From assembly GCA_001592805.2 (NCBI GenBank), contig CP051141.1:2790001-2854000 (forward strand): 64,000 bases of DNA. The letters are read 5' to 3'. A program made the position numbers and the translations under genes. Source of the stretch: Peltaster fructicola. Taxonomy: Eukaryota; Ascomycota; Dothideomycetes. A model generated the notes under the pieces. The model made no database searches. It was not told the origin of the DNA and was given only the letters and a program-made list of their open reading frames with translations. This document shows positions 42,243-53,725 of this stretch, piece after piece. The first letter of the stretch is position 1, and the number at the start of each line of letters is the position of its first letter.

Positions 42243-43966
42243 TCAATAGACATATCGGAAGTCCTTGTTCTTCCTGTCCGTCAGTCCTGCGAATGCTTTC
42301 GCCTCTGATACATCCTGCTCTGGCACAGTACAACCAACATCACGATCACGCCGTCTGTTGATGATCAGGTAATAGATGGCAAGGACTATCGTCAGGCCGA
42401 CAGAAGCTGACCAGCATGCGACAAGAGTGACCTTTGCTGGCTCGTATTGAGGAGCATCTACTGCTCGGTACGTCTGGGGTCCTATGATGTTGCCGGTTGC
42501 AAAAGCAGCATTCATCATCGCCGCTACGTACGCTCGCTTGGTGTGGCCAGCAGTGTTCGTCAGGACCCACTGATAGTCCGTTGGAGCGGCACCGACGATG
42601 AAGTTCGCCAGGTAGATTCCTGCCAGCAATCCTTGTATGATCAGCATTCAAGAAGGGCTGGGAACTGCCATCAGCATACCGGATCGATTGGTCGTTGACA
42701 ACCATGACATAAGAGCGGCACCTGCAATACCCACGACGCTGACTGTCGCAGTCCAGAACCATCTCAAGCCCAAGTAGCGAGACATCAGACCACAAAAGAG
42801 CGTGGATGTGATGTTGATCACGCCTGAAGGCATATTGAGGAGAGCGGCTTGCTGAGGCGTAAAGCCAAACGAGCGAAGCAGTGTCGCAGAATATGTGGTA
42901 ATGGTACCACCGCCTACTCCTTGCTGGGAGGGCTTTAGTTGTGTCGACATCCAACTGCGAGGATACTTACGAGCAAGATAATCAGGAACATCAGCCACAC
43001 TTGTACGTCCAAGATACCCTCGAGGAGCTGTGTAGGCTGGTACCCTTTGGCAATGATACCACTTTGATTCACACGGACGTGCTCAAGAAGATTGACCTTC
43101 TCTTCCGTGGAAAAGAACCATGCCCTCCAGGGTGCGTCTGGGACAAACAGCATGATCATGATACCTAGCAGGAATGTGAACACTCCAAGGGCCACGAACA
43201 TCATCCTCCATCCAGATGTCAAGTCAGCAGGATCCTTGAGCACGAACTGAAAAGCCCATGAGATCAGTCCACCTAGGATTTGTCCAACACCCAGCCCACA
43301 ATACCAATATGCAAATCTCGAGGCTTGCTCGGCTCTCGTGTACCATTGCGAGCTGATGAGCATGAGTGCGCTCGGTATGCCTGCTTCGAAGATGCCGCAA
43401 AACACACGCACTGTTAACAAACCTGCATAGTCATGCAGAACTGCATGGAATGCTGTGCATACTCCCCACACAGTGAGGCAGAAGCCTAGCCACTTGGCGA
43501 CTGGCAGTCGTTGCAGCAGATACACTGGCTCTGTCAGCGCCACACAGTATGATGTGCAAACGCGGGACTTACTGTTGGGCACCGCTGCGATCAAGACTGC
43601 AATAAAGAACGCCGAAGACGCATTGGAGAAGTCATTACCAACGAGATTCAGAGCTGGCGTCAAGCCCATCACATTGGCATACTAGCAAGTGTTAACCGGA
43701 TGCAGGAACACGACATAATGCCTTACGTTCAGTAACACCTTGTCGAGGAAGTTCATCGAGTAACACAGTAGTAGAAATGGCATCACCAGCAGGTCAACCT
43801 TTCGTCTGAGTCGCTTTGCGTAGGCTGAATCGGCGTACAGTGTGGCGTCGACCTCATCCCGATGAGCCCGTATGAAGGTGAGAGCATCATCTTGTGCATG
43901 CGGCTCACTCCCGTCTTCAAGTATGGCAGTTGGCGTCGCCTGTTTTCCAACACTCTTGAAAGACAT
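42243..43966 (-). CDS. MFS transporter of the anion:cation symporter (Dal5/Tna1) family
   Basis: Five exons: 43727-43966, 43573-43681, 42971-43530, 42680-42923 and 42243-42631, with introns of 42-48 nt; 513 residues. The last intron (42632-42679) removes an apparent in-frame stop and joins NRSG to LLAGIYLANF. Twelve membrane helices are expected. Family features are KVDLLVMPFLLLCYSMNFLDK in helix 1, GIFEAGIPSALMLISSQWY, and NTAGHTKRAYVAAMMNAAFA late in the protein. Dal5-type permeases import allantoate, ureidosuccinate or dipeptides; relatives carry nicotinate or other organic anions. Substrate specificity cannot be read directly. It lies beside a methyltransferase and two peptidase-like genes. 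Confidence 0.9.
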
Positions 43967-44458
43967 TTCTAGCCTCGAAAACGAAGAAAGATTGGTTAGT
44001 GGGACGACTCTCGTTGCGTTATCTGTCTATGAACAAGATTCTTGGCCCCTTCACATCGAGCTGCACTCGGCTATGAAGTAAGACGCCAATGCGCGCATGT
44101 TGAGAGCTGACGATGAGATCGGTAGTCGTGAAGACGATCCCTGGGGGCCAAAACATGCCATGCAACACAGCATGAGCTTGTCTTTGGCCATGCCTTAACT
44201 TTATGGTCGGAAACGCCTATCATTACCTGGAAGGTCAGACGCCCTGCATATTGGCTGCTACTCAGACAGGCTGCACACCCGGTGGTTCATCCGATCTTCT
44301 GCATTACAAACCACTCAGCTTCGATGCGCCATCTGTGATGCTGCCGATCACATGTGACACAATGGCAATCGAGTGCAAGACAACCTCTGTTCGTGCGTTG
44401 GGTCAGTCTCTACCACCAACGCACTTCAAGTACTCAGTCCTCTTCAGCTCTGCACACC
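43967..44458. promoter_or_regulatory. Divergent upstream region of transporter and methyltransferase
   Basis: 492 nt between start codons on opposite strands; both promoters must lie here. No specific site was identified and no other gene is visible. Confidence 0.4.
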
Positions 44459-45295
44459 ATGTCCACTAAGCAAGATTCTGATGTGACTCGCCCTGCCGGC
44501 TGGGACGAGATCTCTGAACGTTACCAAGGGCTAGTAGGACGTATGACGCTTCATGGGACTACCCGAATCGTTGAGTACGTCAACACCGTTGCGCCATTCC
44601 AGGAAGATAGCTACGTTTTAGATGTCGGTGCTGGAGGAGGCTCTGTGGAGATCGTGATTAGGGAGAGGGCACCTGCTGGGACTAAGATCCTGGCCACGGA
44701 CATTGCTGTCGGTATGCTTGCGCAGATCGATGCTCTGAAGCTGCCGAACGTCACCACTCAACAAGAGGATGCTGTCAATCTGGCCGGACTCAAGAACGAC
44801 ACCTTCACTCATGCCTTCACGACTTATGCCATCCAGTTCACACCAGACGCTCAAGAGGCAGTCAACCAAATGTACAGAGTGCTCAAGCCTGGTGGTACAG
44901 CCGGCATTCTCATCTGGGGTGACTATGTCGGTATGGCAGACATCCACGACAGGGCTTGTCGCCTTGTCAATCCTCAGTATAGAGCTGCCGAGCCGATGGC
45001 AGGCAAGGCATGGTCAGGCAGAGTTGAACATCGTCAAGCGTTGATGAAGGCAGGATTCCAGAATGTCGAAATCAACGGATGCCTCATGCCATGGTATACA
45101 GAGACTGGCGAGGACTTCGCCAGGTACTGGTTCGACTTCAAGAATCCGGTGCCAGAGTTGATGTTAGCTGGTGCTGCCAAGCAGGGTATCACGCGAGAGC
45201 AGCTGCGTCCAGTCGTCACCAAGCTCGTTAACGATGAGTACAGTGGTCCCAGAGGCATTGTCGGAACTGCTGTCCTTGGATGGGGTACAAAGTGA
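44459..45295 (+). CDS. Class I SAM-dependent methyltransferase (UbiE/Methyltransf_11-like)
   Basis: A single exon of 278 residues starting MSTKQDSDVTRPAGWDEISE; the frame is open upstream, but this ATG fits the family start. SAM-binding motif I is YVLDVGAGGGSVEIVI (about residues 50-65), motif II includes ILATDIAVGML, and the post-motif is YRVLKPGGTAGILIWGDY. The last third (WFDFKNPVPELMLAGAAKQG) would form the acceptor cap. No signal peptide is present. Such stand-alone enzymes methylate small molecules in fungi, often secondary metabolites, but no polyketide synthase or peptide synthetase gene is near. The acceptor is unknown. Confidence 0.87.
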   Translation: MSTKQDSDVTRPAGWDEISERYQGLVGRMTLHGTTRIVEYVNTVAPFQEDSYVLDVGAGGGSVEIVIRERAPAGTKILATDIAVGMLAQIDALKLPNVTTQQEDAVNLAGLKNDTFTHAFTTYAIQFTPDAQEAVNQMYRVLKPGGTAGILIWGDYVGMADIHDRACRLVNPQYRAAEPMAGKAWSGRVEHRQALMKAGFQNVEINGCLMPWYTETGEDFARYWFDFKNPVPELMLAGAAKQGITREQLRPVVTKLVNDEYSGPRGIVGTAVLGWGTK

Positions 45296-45733
45296 TGATC
45301 TCGATCGATATATAGCTACAGTATAGAGCAGTAGTGGTTGCAAGCTTGGAAAAAGGTGTAGGTTGTCGACCCATATGGTCTTTGCACTCAGCCTTGCCAA
45401 TGCACCCCACTTGTCCTCAAGGATTATCTGCAAGTGACTCCCACAGGTAGATGCACGCGACTACCTTCGACATGCACACACTCATCGCCGCTCGTCGACA
45501 CATCACTCGCACGGCTATCTCGTTATCCTCTTGATCGTCGCAATGGTCCCTGGACGCGCTTGCATTACGCAGTGCCGTCGAATGACCTTCCGCATTTGGC
45601 GGTAGTGGTAGATGCCTCACAAGCGGTTCCTTGCAAACGAAGAGATGGTGTGTATACAAGTGTGGGAGGTAGGTACAGTATGGATTGGTGAGTTGTGGAG
45701 TTTGACTGTCTCTTATAACTTCTCCTTCTCACA
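45296..45733. other. Intergenic stretch upstream of the aminopeptidase-like gene
   Basis: A plus-strand frame of 85 codons (45,434-45,691) has no family features and looks spurious. The region should hold the promoter of the gene at 45,734. Confidence 0.4.
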
Positions 45734-46750
45734 ATGCCAAACGCTGGCTACCCATCTACCATGAAATCACTTGAAACGACTGAAGACCCAGTGGGACCAG
45801 GACAGCAACGTCCGTACCCGAAACCTGACAAGACCGACAAGCTTCCCTTCCAAATACCTGGATACAGCGAGAAAGGCGATACGGTCTACAAGCTCTGGGG
45901 CGATTTGGCCTCGAAGAAGACACCATTAATCTGCCTCCATGGTGGCCCTGGCATGGCGCACAACTACATCCTGCCGATATGTCTGATCGCGCAGGACTTC
46001 GGCATTCCAGTCATCATGTACGATCAGATAGGCTGCGGTCTCAGCACACACTTTCCCGAGCGCAAAGGAGATGAGAAGTTTTGGACACCACAACTGTTTA
46101 TGGCAGAGCTGGACAATCTCAAGAGCACACTAGGCATAACGGATTTCGATCTGCTGGGACAGAGCTGGGGAGGTATGCTGGGAGGACAATATGCAATCAC
46201 TCAGCCGAAGGGACTGCGAAAGTTGATCATTGCGGACAGTCCTGCCAGCATGGTCACCTGGGTTGAAGAGGCGGCGAAGCTGCGCAAGCAGCTACCTCAG
46301 GATGTTCAGGATACTCTGACGAGGTGTGAGAAGGAGGGCAAGACAGAGACGCCTGAGTATGAAGCGGCTGTCAATGTCTACTACACGAAGCATCTATGCA
46401 GGATTGTGCCTTTTCCAGACGAGATCCAACAGACGCTCGCGCAGGTGGAGAAGGACAACACTGTCTATCACACCATGAATGGGCCCTCAGAGTTCCATGT
46501 GATCGGAAGCCTCAGGACGTGGAATATCGAGAAAGACTTGAAGAAGATTACACACGAGACTGTGCCTGGCGGTATGATGGTGATCAATGGCTACTTCGAT
46601 GAAGCCACAGACATCTGTGCTCGACCATTCTTCACAGAGCCTCAAGCAAAGGTCAAGTGGACACGATATGCTCTCAGCGGGCATTGTCCACATCTTGAGG
46701 AGACAGAAAGGTATGTAGCTGACCTCGGAGCATTCTTGCTAGAGGAGTAA
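45734..46750 (+). CDS. Proline iminopeptidase / amino-acid amidase-like alpha/beta-hydrolase (S33)
   Basis: A single exon of 338 residues. S33 hallmarks are the oxyanion motif CLHGGPGMAHNYI, YDQIGCGLSTHF, nucleophile LLGQSWGGMLGGQY near residue 142, an acid candidate in NGYFDEATD, and the His in LSGHCPHLEETERY. Enzymes of this group release N-terminal proline from peptides or act on amino-acid amides. No signal peptide is visible, so it is probably cytosolic. It sits 245 nt upstream of a secreted M28 aminopeptidase in the same direction and next to a Dal5-type transporter, which fits use of external peptides. That link is inference. Confidence 0.87.
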   Translation: MPNAGYPSTMKSLETTEDPVGPGQQRPYPKPDKTDKLPFQIPGYSEKGDTVYKLWGDLASKKTPLICLHGGPGMAHNYILPICLIAQDFGIPVIMYDQIGCGLSTHFPERKGDEKFWTPQLFMAELDNLKSTLGITDFDLLGQSWGGMLGGQYAITQPKGLRKLIIADSPASMVTWVEEAAKLRKQLPQDVQDTLTRCEKEGKTETPEYEAAVNVYYTKHLCRIVPFPDEIQQTLAQVEKDNTVYHTMNGPSEFHVIGSLRTWNIEKDLKKITHETVPGGMMVINGYFDEATDICARPFFTEPQAKVKWTRYALSGHCPHLEETERYVADLGAFLLEE

Positions 46751-46995
46751 AGCTTTCTTGTTCAACTTCTGTTTGGCCTATGATGTGCGTCGTGCCGATC
46801 AACGTTCTGCGAGCTTCCTAATTTGGCAGGTCGATAAACAGCTTTCCACCTCAAGCGCAATCGATACAGACCTTCGTTGTAGACATGTCGTAATGCGCAC
46901 GAGTGACGGCTCGTAGCATGCGCCTGTACTTATGCTGCCGTCCAGAGTAAGTATGTCCTGTCCTGTCTTCCATTCCTGCATGTGACTGCAACACG

Positions 46996-48486
46996 ATGCG
47001 GTTCTCGATACCCTGCACCGCCGCTCTGATCGCAGCAGCCAATGCACAATCATGGCTCAATCTGCCAGGAAGTCTGTACAGTGCTCCCGGCTATGGTCAA
47101 CATGCCATCTCGAGTTGGCCAGTGGTCACAATCGGGCATCCTGTAGCACCACAACAACCTGATGCCGAGCTTACGGCCATGCTGGCACAGATTGACCCCG
47201 ACCGAATCAAAGACATTGTTACCACACTCGCAAACTTTGGCACTCGACATACGCTGTCTACCCAGAACTCAACAACGAGAGGCATTGGAGCTGCTAGAGA
47301 CTGGATCTACAAGCGCATGCAGACGTTTGCCAAGCCCTCGAACGGCAGCATGGAAGTGTACTTCGACTCGTACATACAGCCTGTTGCCAGCCGTATCTCT
47401 TTCCCAGTGAACATCACTAATGTCGTGGCGAGGATCAACGGCACTTCAGACTCGAATCGGACATACGTTGTGACTGGACACTATGACAGCAGGAGGATCG
47501 ACGTGATGGACTACATCAACGATGCGCCGGGTGCCGACGACAACCTGTCAGGAGTTGCAGTGCTCATGGAGATGGCCAGAATATGTGCTAAGCATCGTCC
47601 AAAGGCAACGATGATCTTCGCAGCTACAGCTGGCGAGGAACAAGGCTTGTATGGTGCTGCTCATCTGGCACAGGTACTCAAGAACACTTCAGTCAATGTC
47701 GAAGGGAACTGGAACAACGATATCGTCGGTACAGGCAAGTTCCAGCCGTTCTCGCCCATCAACGACTACACCATCCGACTCTTTGCTGCAAGCATCCTAT
47801 ATCCTAATGTGACTTCGCCCTCGCTGTCGGCCATCCTTGGTGAGATCGGTGGCGAGAACGACTCGCCGTCGAAGAATCTTGGACGTTTCATATCCGAAAT
47901 CGCTACAGGAGCCGCAAAGCAGACGGACATGCAAGTCTCGCTCATCTATCATGCAGATCGCTACCTTCGTGGTGGTGATCATGAAGCTTTCCTGGCTGCT
48001 GGCTTCCCAGGCGTCAGATTCACCGAAGCAGTCGAGGACTTCAAACACCAACATCAAGATCCACGAGTACAGAATGGCACGCAATATGGCGATCTTGTTG
48101 AATACGTCGATTTCGACTATGTGGCTCGAGTGGCGAAAGTCAACCTTGCAAGCATGTGGTCTGCTGCTAACGCACCAGCCAAGCCCAGGAATGTGACCAT
48201 CTCACAGATTGTAGGTTTCCCAGCCGCCTCAGAGGACACACCGCTGGCGGAGATAGGCAATGATAGCCAGTTCTTGTGGACAACTGGCAAGGATCCTCTC
48301 GTCGCAAGATATGAACTTGTATGGCGAACGTCTGGAAGCCTGCAGTGGACGCACTATCTCGACCTAGGCTATGTTAACAACGTCACGGTCAACCTGCCCA
48401 AGGATGACCTGCAATTCGGCATTCGAGCTGTTGGCAAGGATGGAAAGAAGAGTCCTGCAGTGTTCCCTCTGCCAGTCGCGAACTGA
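46996..48486 (+). CDS. Secreted M28-family zinc aminopeptidase
   Basis: A single exon of 496 residues beginning with a clear signal peptide (MRFSIPCTAALIAAANAQ). The metallopeptidase domain shows all zinc ligands of clan MH: His and Asp in VVTGHYDSR (about residue 159) and GADDN (about 181), the catalytic Glu pair GEEQG (about 213), the Asp in NNDIVGTG, and the His in YLRGGDHEAFL. A C-terminal beta-rich region from about residue 395 (NVTISQIVGFPAAS, YELVWRTSGSLQW) resembles a fibronectin-III-like domain. It would release N-terminal residues from peptides outside the cell. Numerous N-glycosylation sites are present. Substrate preference is not evident. Confidence 0.92.
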   Translation: MRFSIPCTAALIAAANAQSWLNLPGSLYSAPGYGQHAISSWPVVTIGHPVAPQQPDAELTAMLAQIDPDRIKDIVTTLANFGTRHTLSTQNSTTRGIGAARDWIYKRMQTFAKPSNGSMEVYFDSYIQPVASRISFPVNITNVVARINGTSDSNRTYVVTGHYDSRRIDVMDYINDAPGADDNLSGVAVLMEMARICAKHRPKATMIFAATAGEEQGLYGAAHLAQVLKNTSVNVEGNWNNDIVGTGKFQPFSPINDYTIRLFAASILYPNVTSPSLSAILGEIGGENDSPSKNLGRFISEIATGAAKQTDMQVSLIYHADRYLRGGDHEAFLAAGFPGVRFTEAVEDFKHQHQDPRVQNGTQYGDLVEYVDFDYVARVAKVNLASMWSAANAPAKPRNVTISQIVGFPAASEDTPLAEIGNDSQFLWTTGKDPLVARYELVWRTSGSLQWTHYLDLGYVNNVTVNLPKDDLQFGIRAVGKDGKKSPAVFPLPVAN

Positions 48487-48593
48487 GGCATTATAGCATT
48501 AACGAAGCTGAACGCTCAGATGTTTGAGTAGTATGTACAAGATGAGCTATTTCCCGTATAGTCTCGTAAGCTCTATGCTGTAGGGCCGTGAAG

Positions 48594-51500
48594 CTAGGCA
48601 CTATCGCTTTCGTGCCTCTTGTCCTGCTTTTGTGTTATGCTTGACATGGCGAGACCAACTGGTCCCAGTCGACTAGGCGACTGTGCTCTGCTTGGCACAG
48701 CACTCGGTGCTGAAGAGCGGTTGTGGCTCATGTGTGCTCGTACAAGATGACCAGCTGCTAGAGCTGAGCAAAGTGAAAGCTCTCCAGCAAGGACACCTGC
48801 TGCAACAACTCTCGCCAATTGGCGAGCGTTGTCACCAGGACTCGTAGGATGTGCGCCTCGGACACCTAGTAGGTCGAGCATGGCACCTTGTGGCTCAAGG
48901 ACGGTACCTCCGCCGATGGTACCGACCTCTATCGATGGCATGGATACTGAGATTTGGAGGTTGCCATTAAGACTGCGGTTATGTCAGCTGAGGGTAGTAT
49001 GGAAGTTCGTCTCTCTGACTTACTTCTTCATGACAGTAATACAATTACTGCTTTCAACATTCTGAGCAGGATCCTGTCCAGTCGCCAGGAAGATAGCTGT
49101 GACAATGTTGGCGGCGTGCGCATTGAATCCTCCGATACTTCCGGCCATTGCACTACCGATGAAGTTCTTTGAGATGTTGAGCTCAACTAGTGCATCGACA
49201 TCACTCTTGAGTACGTTCCGGACCACGTCTGCGGGAATGATGGCCTCAGCAACGACACTCTTGCCTCGACCGTCGATCCAGTTAATGGCTGCGGGCTTCT
49301 TGTCTGTGCAGTAATTGCCGGACACAGATATGATGGCCATGTCCTCAAAGCCAGCCTCCGTAGACATGATACGGAGAGCATTCTCAACACCCTTCGAAAT
49401 CATATTCATACCCATAGCATCACCAGTGGTGGTCTTGAATCGTACGTATACGTATGTGCCAGCGATTGTGGTCTTGAGTTGCTGCAGTCGTGCGAATCGT
49501 GACGTAGAGTTGAATGCTTCGCGCATGACCTTCTGGCCTTCTGGCCCATCAAGCCACACTTTGGCCTCAGCAGCTCTGGCGAGCGTCGTGAAACCGATGC
49601 ATGGTCCTCGAGTCATACCGTCAGCAGTGAGAACGGTGACAGCTCCACCTCCAGCATTGATTGCTTTGCAACCTCTGCTTGTACTGGCGACGAGCACGCC
49701 TTCAGTCGTGGCCATGGGTAGGAAGTAGCTCTTGCCATCAATCGTGAGAGGTCCGGCGACACCAACAGGTAATGGCATGTATCCGATGACGTTCTCGCAA
49801 CAAGCGCCGTGGACTCTGTCGTAGTCAAAGTGCTCGTATGGCAGGTTGGAGCGCTCGAGCTTGTTGGTCAAGTCTTTTGTTTGTGGTGTTCTTGCGATGA
49901 CCGAACGACGGATCTTGACTGCTCTGGTTTTGTCGCCAAGAGTCTTCTCCAGAGCGTAGCCCGGGATCTTGCCGCGCAGAGAGAGTTCGACCAGCTCGGC
50001 GTCATCCAGTTCCGGTGCTCTCTTGTCGATGACTAGTTGCTCACACTCTTCTCGTGTCCTACTGCTGTTCACAAGAGCGCCGTTAGCTTTCACAACACTG
50101 CTGTCGGGCTTTGGTTCGGACACAAGGATGACAGGTTCCACTGTATGTCCGTTGGCCTTTGGTGCAGACTCTGTCTGTGGTGCGCTTGTCTTGAGATCTG
50201 GCTCCTTGATGCTCCATCTTGCAGCATTGAAAAGATATCCATTGAGTCCCAGGCTGAGCGCTAATGCGATGATAATCCACTTGCTCAACACTGGATCCTC
50301 GAAGCTCTTGAGGAGTCCTTCAACGACTCGGCCTCCCATTGCCGAAAAGACCCCTTCTTGACCATCGAATAGTGACCAGTCCGAGTCCGCGACTGGTGCG
50401 TAGTGAATCGATGGATATTGTAATTCGTACTTGACGGGTGAAAAGACTTTGACGCTGAGAGGTTGCTTGTTCTTGATAGCCTGGTCGTGAAGAGCGTCAA
50501 GTCCGCTGCCTGCGACCTTGAAGGGATCCATAGTAGGCTGAGTGACAATACTGGAAAGGCCAGCTGTTGTCGCAGTGTTACTTGTCCTTGCTGCTCGTAA
50601 CGGCACTGAGCAGAGGTTGAAGACATTGATGAGAACAAAACCAGTGACCATTAACACTTTGAACCGTGGGATGCTGCTGTCTCGAACCTTGCGCCCAAAG
50701 ATGCCACGGTCCGAAGACTGGGTTATGCTGTCGTTGGGCCAGTCCTGACTACTGGCAACATTCTCAGCCACTCGTCTGCTGACTCCGTCGTCCTCCAGCG
50801 CCCTACGCAGAGTGACATGTCTGCGAATGCGGCTGATCTCGAGCTTGACAGTCAAGATGGCGGTGTAGAAAGTGAAGAGCATCAGACAGTCGAAAAAGAG
50901 AGTCCATGCTGCAAGGAAGCAGAACTGTCGTAGACCACCCTGAATACCAGAAGCAGCTCCGGCGCACAGAATTGCGATCTCGATAGCGTAGTCTCGCACG
51001 ATCTCGAAGCCTCGCTCTCGTACTGCCGACTGCACTGCGTTCTGAATCGTGAGCGGTGCGTCACTGCTGCTGTCGCGCACAGGACTGCCTGGTGGCGTTG
51101 TTCGTCGATTGTTCACAGCTGCAGAGAGCACAGCTTGAGTAAGCACAATTGGCTTCTCAAATCCAACCGTGATGACCAAGAACGGGATGCCTTCGGAGAT
51201 CAGGACAAGATTGACAGGCACGCCAAGCTTCATAGTGACGACCAGTCCGAACAGGAATGCAAACGTCGAGGAAAAGATGACGCTTGTGCCGAGCCAGAAG
51301 TTCGAACCAAGTCTGCGCATGCTCAAGAACAGCGATGCGAATGTCAGGTTCATGGAAATATATCCAAGCACCATTATGATGATGTCCAAGGTCTCAGCAT
51401 TCTTCAGGAGGTCCACGAAAGCTGTCCACGAGTTTTGTGCCCACTCCAAAATACTGTTCGATCTGTTGTTCACCCTGGCTGCTCGCATGAGCCACAGCTT

Positions 51501-52118
51501 CTGCTCGTCATCTCTTCCATCATCGTCCTGCTGCACAATCGCGTTTGGAGCCGGAATCTCTTTCACAGCTTGTAGGAAGGTGGAGGTCTGCTTGGAGGGA
51601 ATAGAGAAGGCGAGAGTCGAACCGGTCGAGAATGTGGAGAGGATGTTGGCAGAAGGTGGGAGGATCTGCACGCCTGCGAGTTTCGATGTGAGGAGGCTCT
51701 TAGCAGCAGGTGCTGCGTTCGAGTCTGGGAATGTGAGTGTCACGAGGGACAAGTCCGTCTCTTGCTGTCCAAGGACACCTTGTGTCTGCTCTTCTATCTG
51801 CCACTTCCAAGCGGTTTCAGGTCCCAGATGCAATTGCCTGCTTCCTGAAGCCAAGGATGCGAGATCAATTCTATCGACAGCCGATACTACAGCTGGAGCA
51901 AAGAAGCCAGTCTCCAGGAGGCCTCTATAGGTTGTGCTGGCAAGGATTGCGAATGCCGCGAGAGTATATATGGGATGCGTACATGCTTGATGTGAAATCG
52001 TTTGGAGAAAGGGCGTGATCTGGCGATTGTAGAAGCCAGGAGCTGAGTCAGGCCGTGCAGGCTCGGCATTGCGCCGCCATCGCATTGGTATAAGTGATTC
52101 GAGCATGTTGGAGCTCAT
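48594..52118 (-). CDS. HMG1: 3-hydroxy-3-methylglutaryl-CoA reductase
   Basis: Two exons, 49024-52118 and 48594-48972 (51-nt intron, GTAAGT donor), meet inside [19 protein letters not shown]; 1157 residues. The N-terminal half is a multi-span ER membrane domain with a sterol-sensing-like region around residues 220-500 ([40 protein letters not shown]). The catalytic half starts near 700: [66 protein letters not shown], then the catalytic-His region [16 protein letters not shown]. It reduces HMG-CoA to mevalonate, the committed step to ergosterol and isoprenoids. A CCAAT sequence lies about 55 nt before the start. Identity is certain. Confidence 0.97.
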
Positions 52119-52973
52119 GTGTGTGGGTGTGTGCTGCTCTTCTATGCGCTCCTCCTCTTCGATCGTCCTTTATTGGTGGTTGGTATTGTTCGACTCAAGT
52201 CAATGCTTCCAATGGCACCTCAGCGGTACGTTATGTGACCTCCGTGCCCAGACAAACAGTGGTATTAACTCCTGTTGCGTGCGCCTGACGAAGTGACAAT
52301 GAAGCACTTCAAGCAAGCAATGCCAGGGTATGGTTGAGGCAGGTCAAAGACGAGAGACCAGCACAGAAAGAAGCACTAAAGACCTCCCAAGCTAAGCCTC
52401 GAAAGAACGGCAACCGAGACGAGTGAGGCTAACGTAGTCGATCGCTCTTATTATTTGTTGAGGCGGTGTGCCGTGGAGCAGCAGCGTCCAGGGAAACAAT
52501 TCAAATAGAGGTGCTGGTTGACGTGCGACTCCTCGCGGCCAACAAGCAGGCTTGCATATGGTCTGATTATCGCTTCTTGGATATAAACCAGAACTTTTTA
52601 GTGCTGAGGAAGCTCTCCTGCAGAATCGCATGGACCCGTCGGGTGCTGATTGGGCGAGGCGATCGAACTGCAGACCGCCGCCGCACGAGATGAGAGTTCA
52701 AGGATCCACTTGGCGAGATGGTAGAGATTGTGAAATGCAGATGGGGAGAAAGGAGGTGGTGAGTTCGGATGAGTGGATCATGATGTTTGTATTCTACTTC
52801 TATTTGACCCAAGGCCTCGCACCACAGATCATGCGGCCCATATGCTGACTGTCTTGGTTCGACATCTGACGTTGCACCATACGAAATGTATGACGATGAT
52901 CAACCAATTCAAAAATCGGACGATTTCTCTCATGTATCTGCGCCACACGGCCGCCACGAGCCCTGGGACCACA
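52119..52973. promoter_or_regulatory. HMG-CoA reductase promoter region and 3' flank of the DUF3605 gene
   Basis: On the minus strand a CCAAT pentamer (complement at 52172-52176) lies near the reductase start; CCAAT-binding complex sites are common in fungal metabolic promoters. Open frames in this 855-nt region lack family features. No gene was recognised. Confidence 0.4.
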
Positions 52974-53725
52974 TCAGATGGCTCCTCCTCTTGTGATGTA
53001 TCCAAGCTTAAGCGCTAATGGCTGATCTCCGTTGGTGATGCGGTTGATGAGCTGTTCGTCTGGCTGGAAGAGCATAATATGAATGTGCTCAACAGCATGC
53101 ACGCTCTTCAGGCTGACCCAGTTCCTGAACCACGCAACATTGTCTGTGCCACACGGGATGGCGAACTGCTCATGAACGAAGGCCTCAACCTTGGCCTGCA
53201 TTTCTGGAACGAGCGCTCCAGTGACGGGATCCTCTGGCATCTCAAACTTGGTCCAGACGATGAGGTGCACAATACGCTCATCGACACCATATGGCCAGTC
53301 GTTGAAAAGTATCTTGTAGTTTGCTGGCTCATCAGCATTACTCTCTGCTACTATCACCACCTACCTTGATCGCCGAAGTCGCCGACTACTGCTGTCGTAT
53401 CACTCCACTGCAGTCGTTCCTTCAAGATGAACTCGAGAATGCTGCCATATCGTCCTCGAAGCTCGTGACAGAACCATCGATACTTGCGCAGCTCACTGGG
53501 CACTCGCTGAAACAGGTCAGGTCGATTACGGTTTGCATGATCTTTGACCTCGTCCCATGTCAGACACTGGTAAGCCGAGTCTGCTGTGCCAATGATGCCT
53601 CTATCCTTGTCGTTCTGGAAGCAGTAGCGGAGATACTCGGGGCAATCGACTGTCTGATGCTCAGGCTTGACGTTGACATTCCAAAACGCAGTCGGATCAG
53701 CTTCAGCGTACCGGGTAGCGGTCAT
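52974..53725 (-). CDS. DUF3605 protein (N-acetylglucosamine-induced protein 1-like)
   Basis: Two exons, 53365-53725 and 52974-53323, with a 41-nt intron (GTAGGT donor, GCCAG acceptor); 236 residues. Fungal DUF3605 landmarks are FWNVNVKPEHQTVDCPEYLR, TWDEVKDHANRNRPDLFQRV, PSELRKYRWF, ILFNDWPYGVDERIVHLIVW with the following TKFEMPEDP, and the WFRNWVSLKSVHAVEHIHIM motif. Many His, Trp and acidic residues are conserved, suggestive of an enzyme. The family's biochemical role is not established; one member was named for induction by N-acetylglucosamine. No signal peptide or membrane segment. Family call secure, function unknown. Confidence 0.88.

Noticed and set aside
42632-42679. In-frame stop making the Dal5-type transporter look broken
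   Set aside because: A 48-nt intron with good GTATGC donor and branch site removes it and restores the family sequence.
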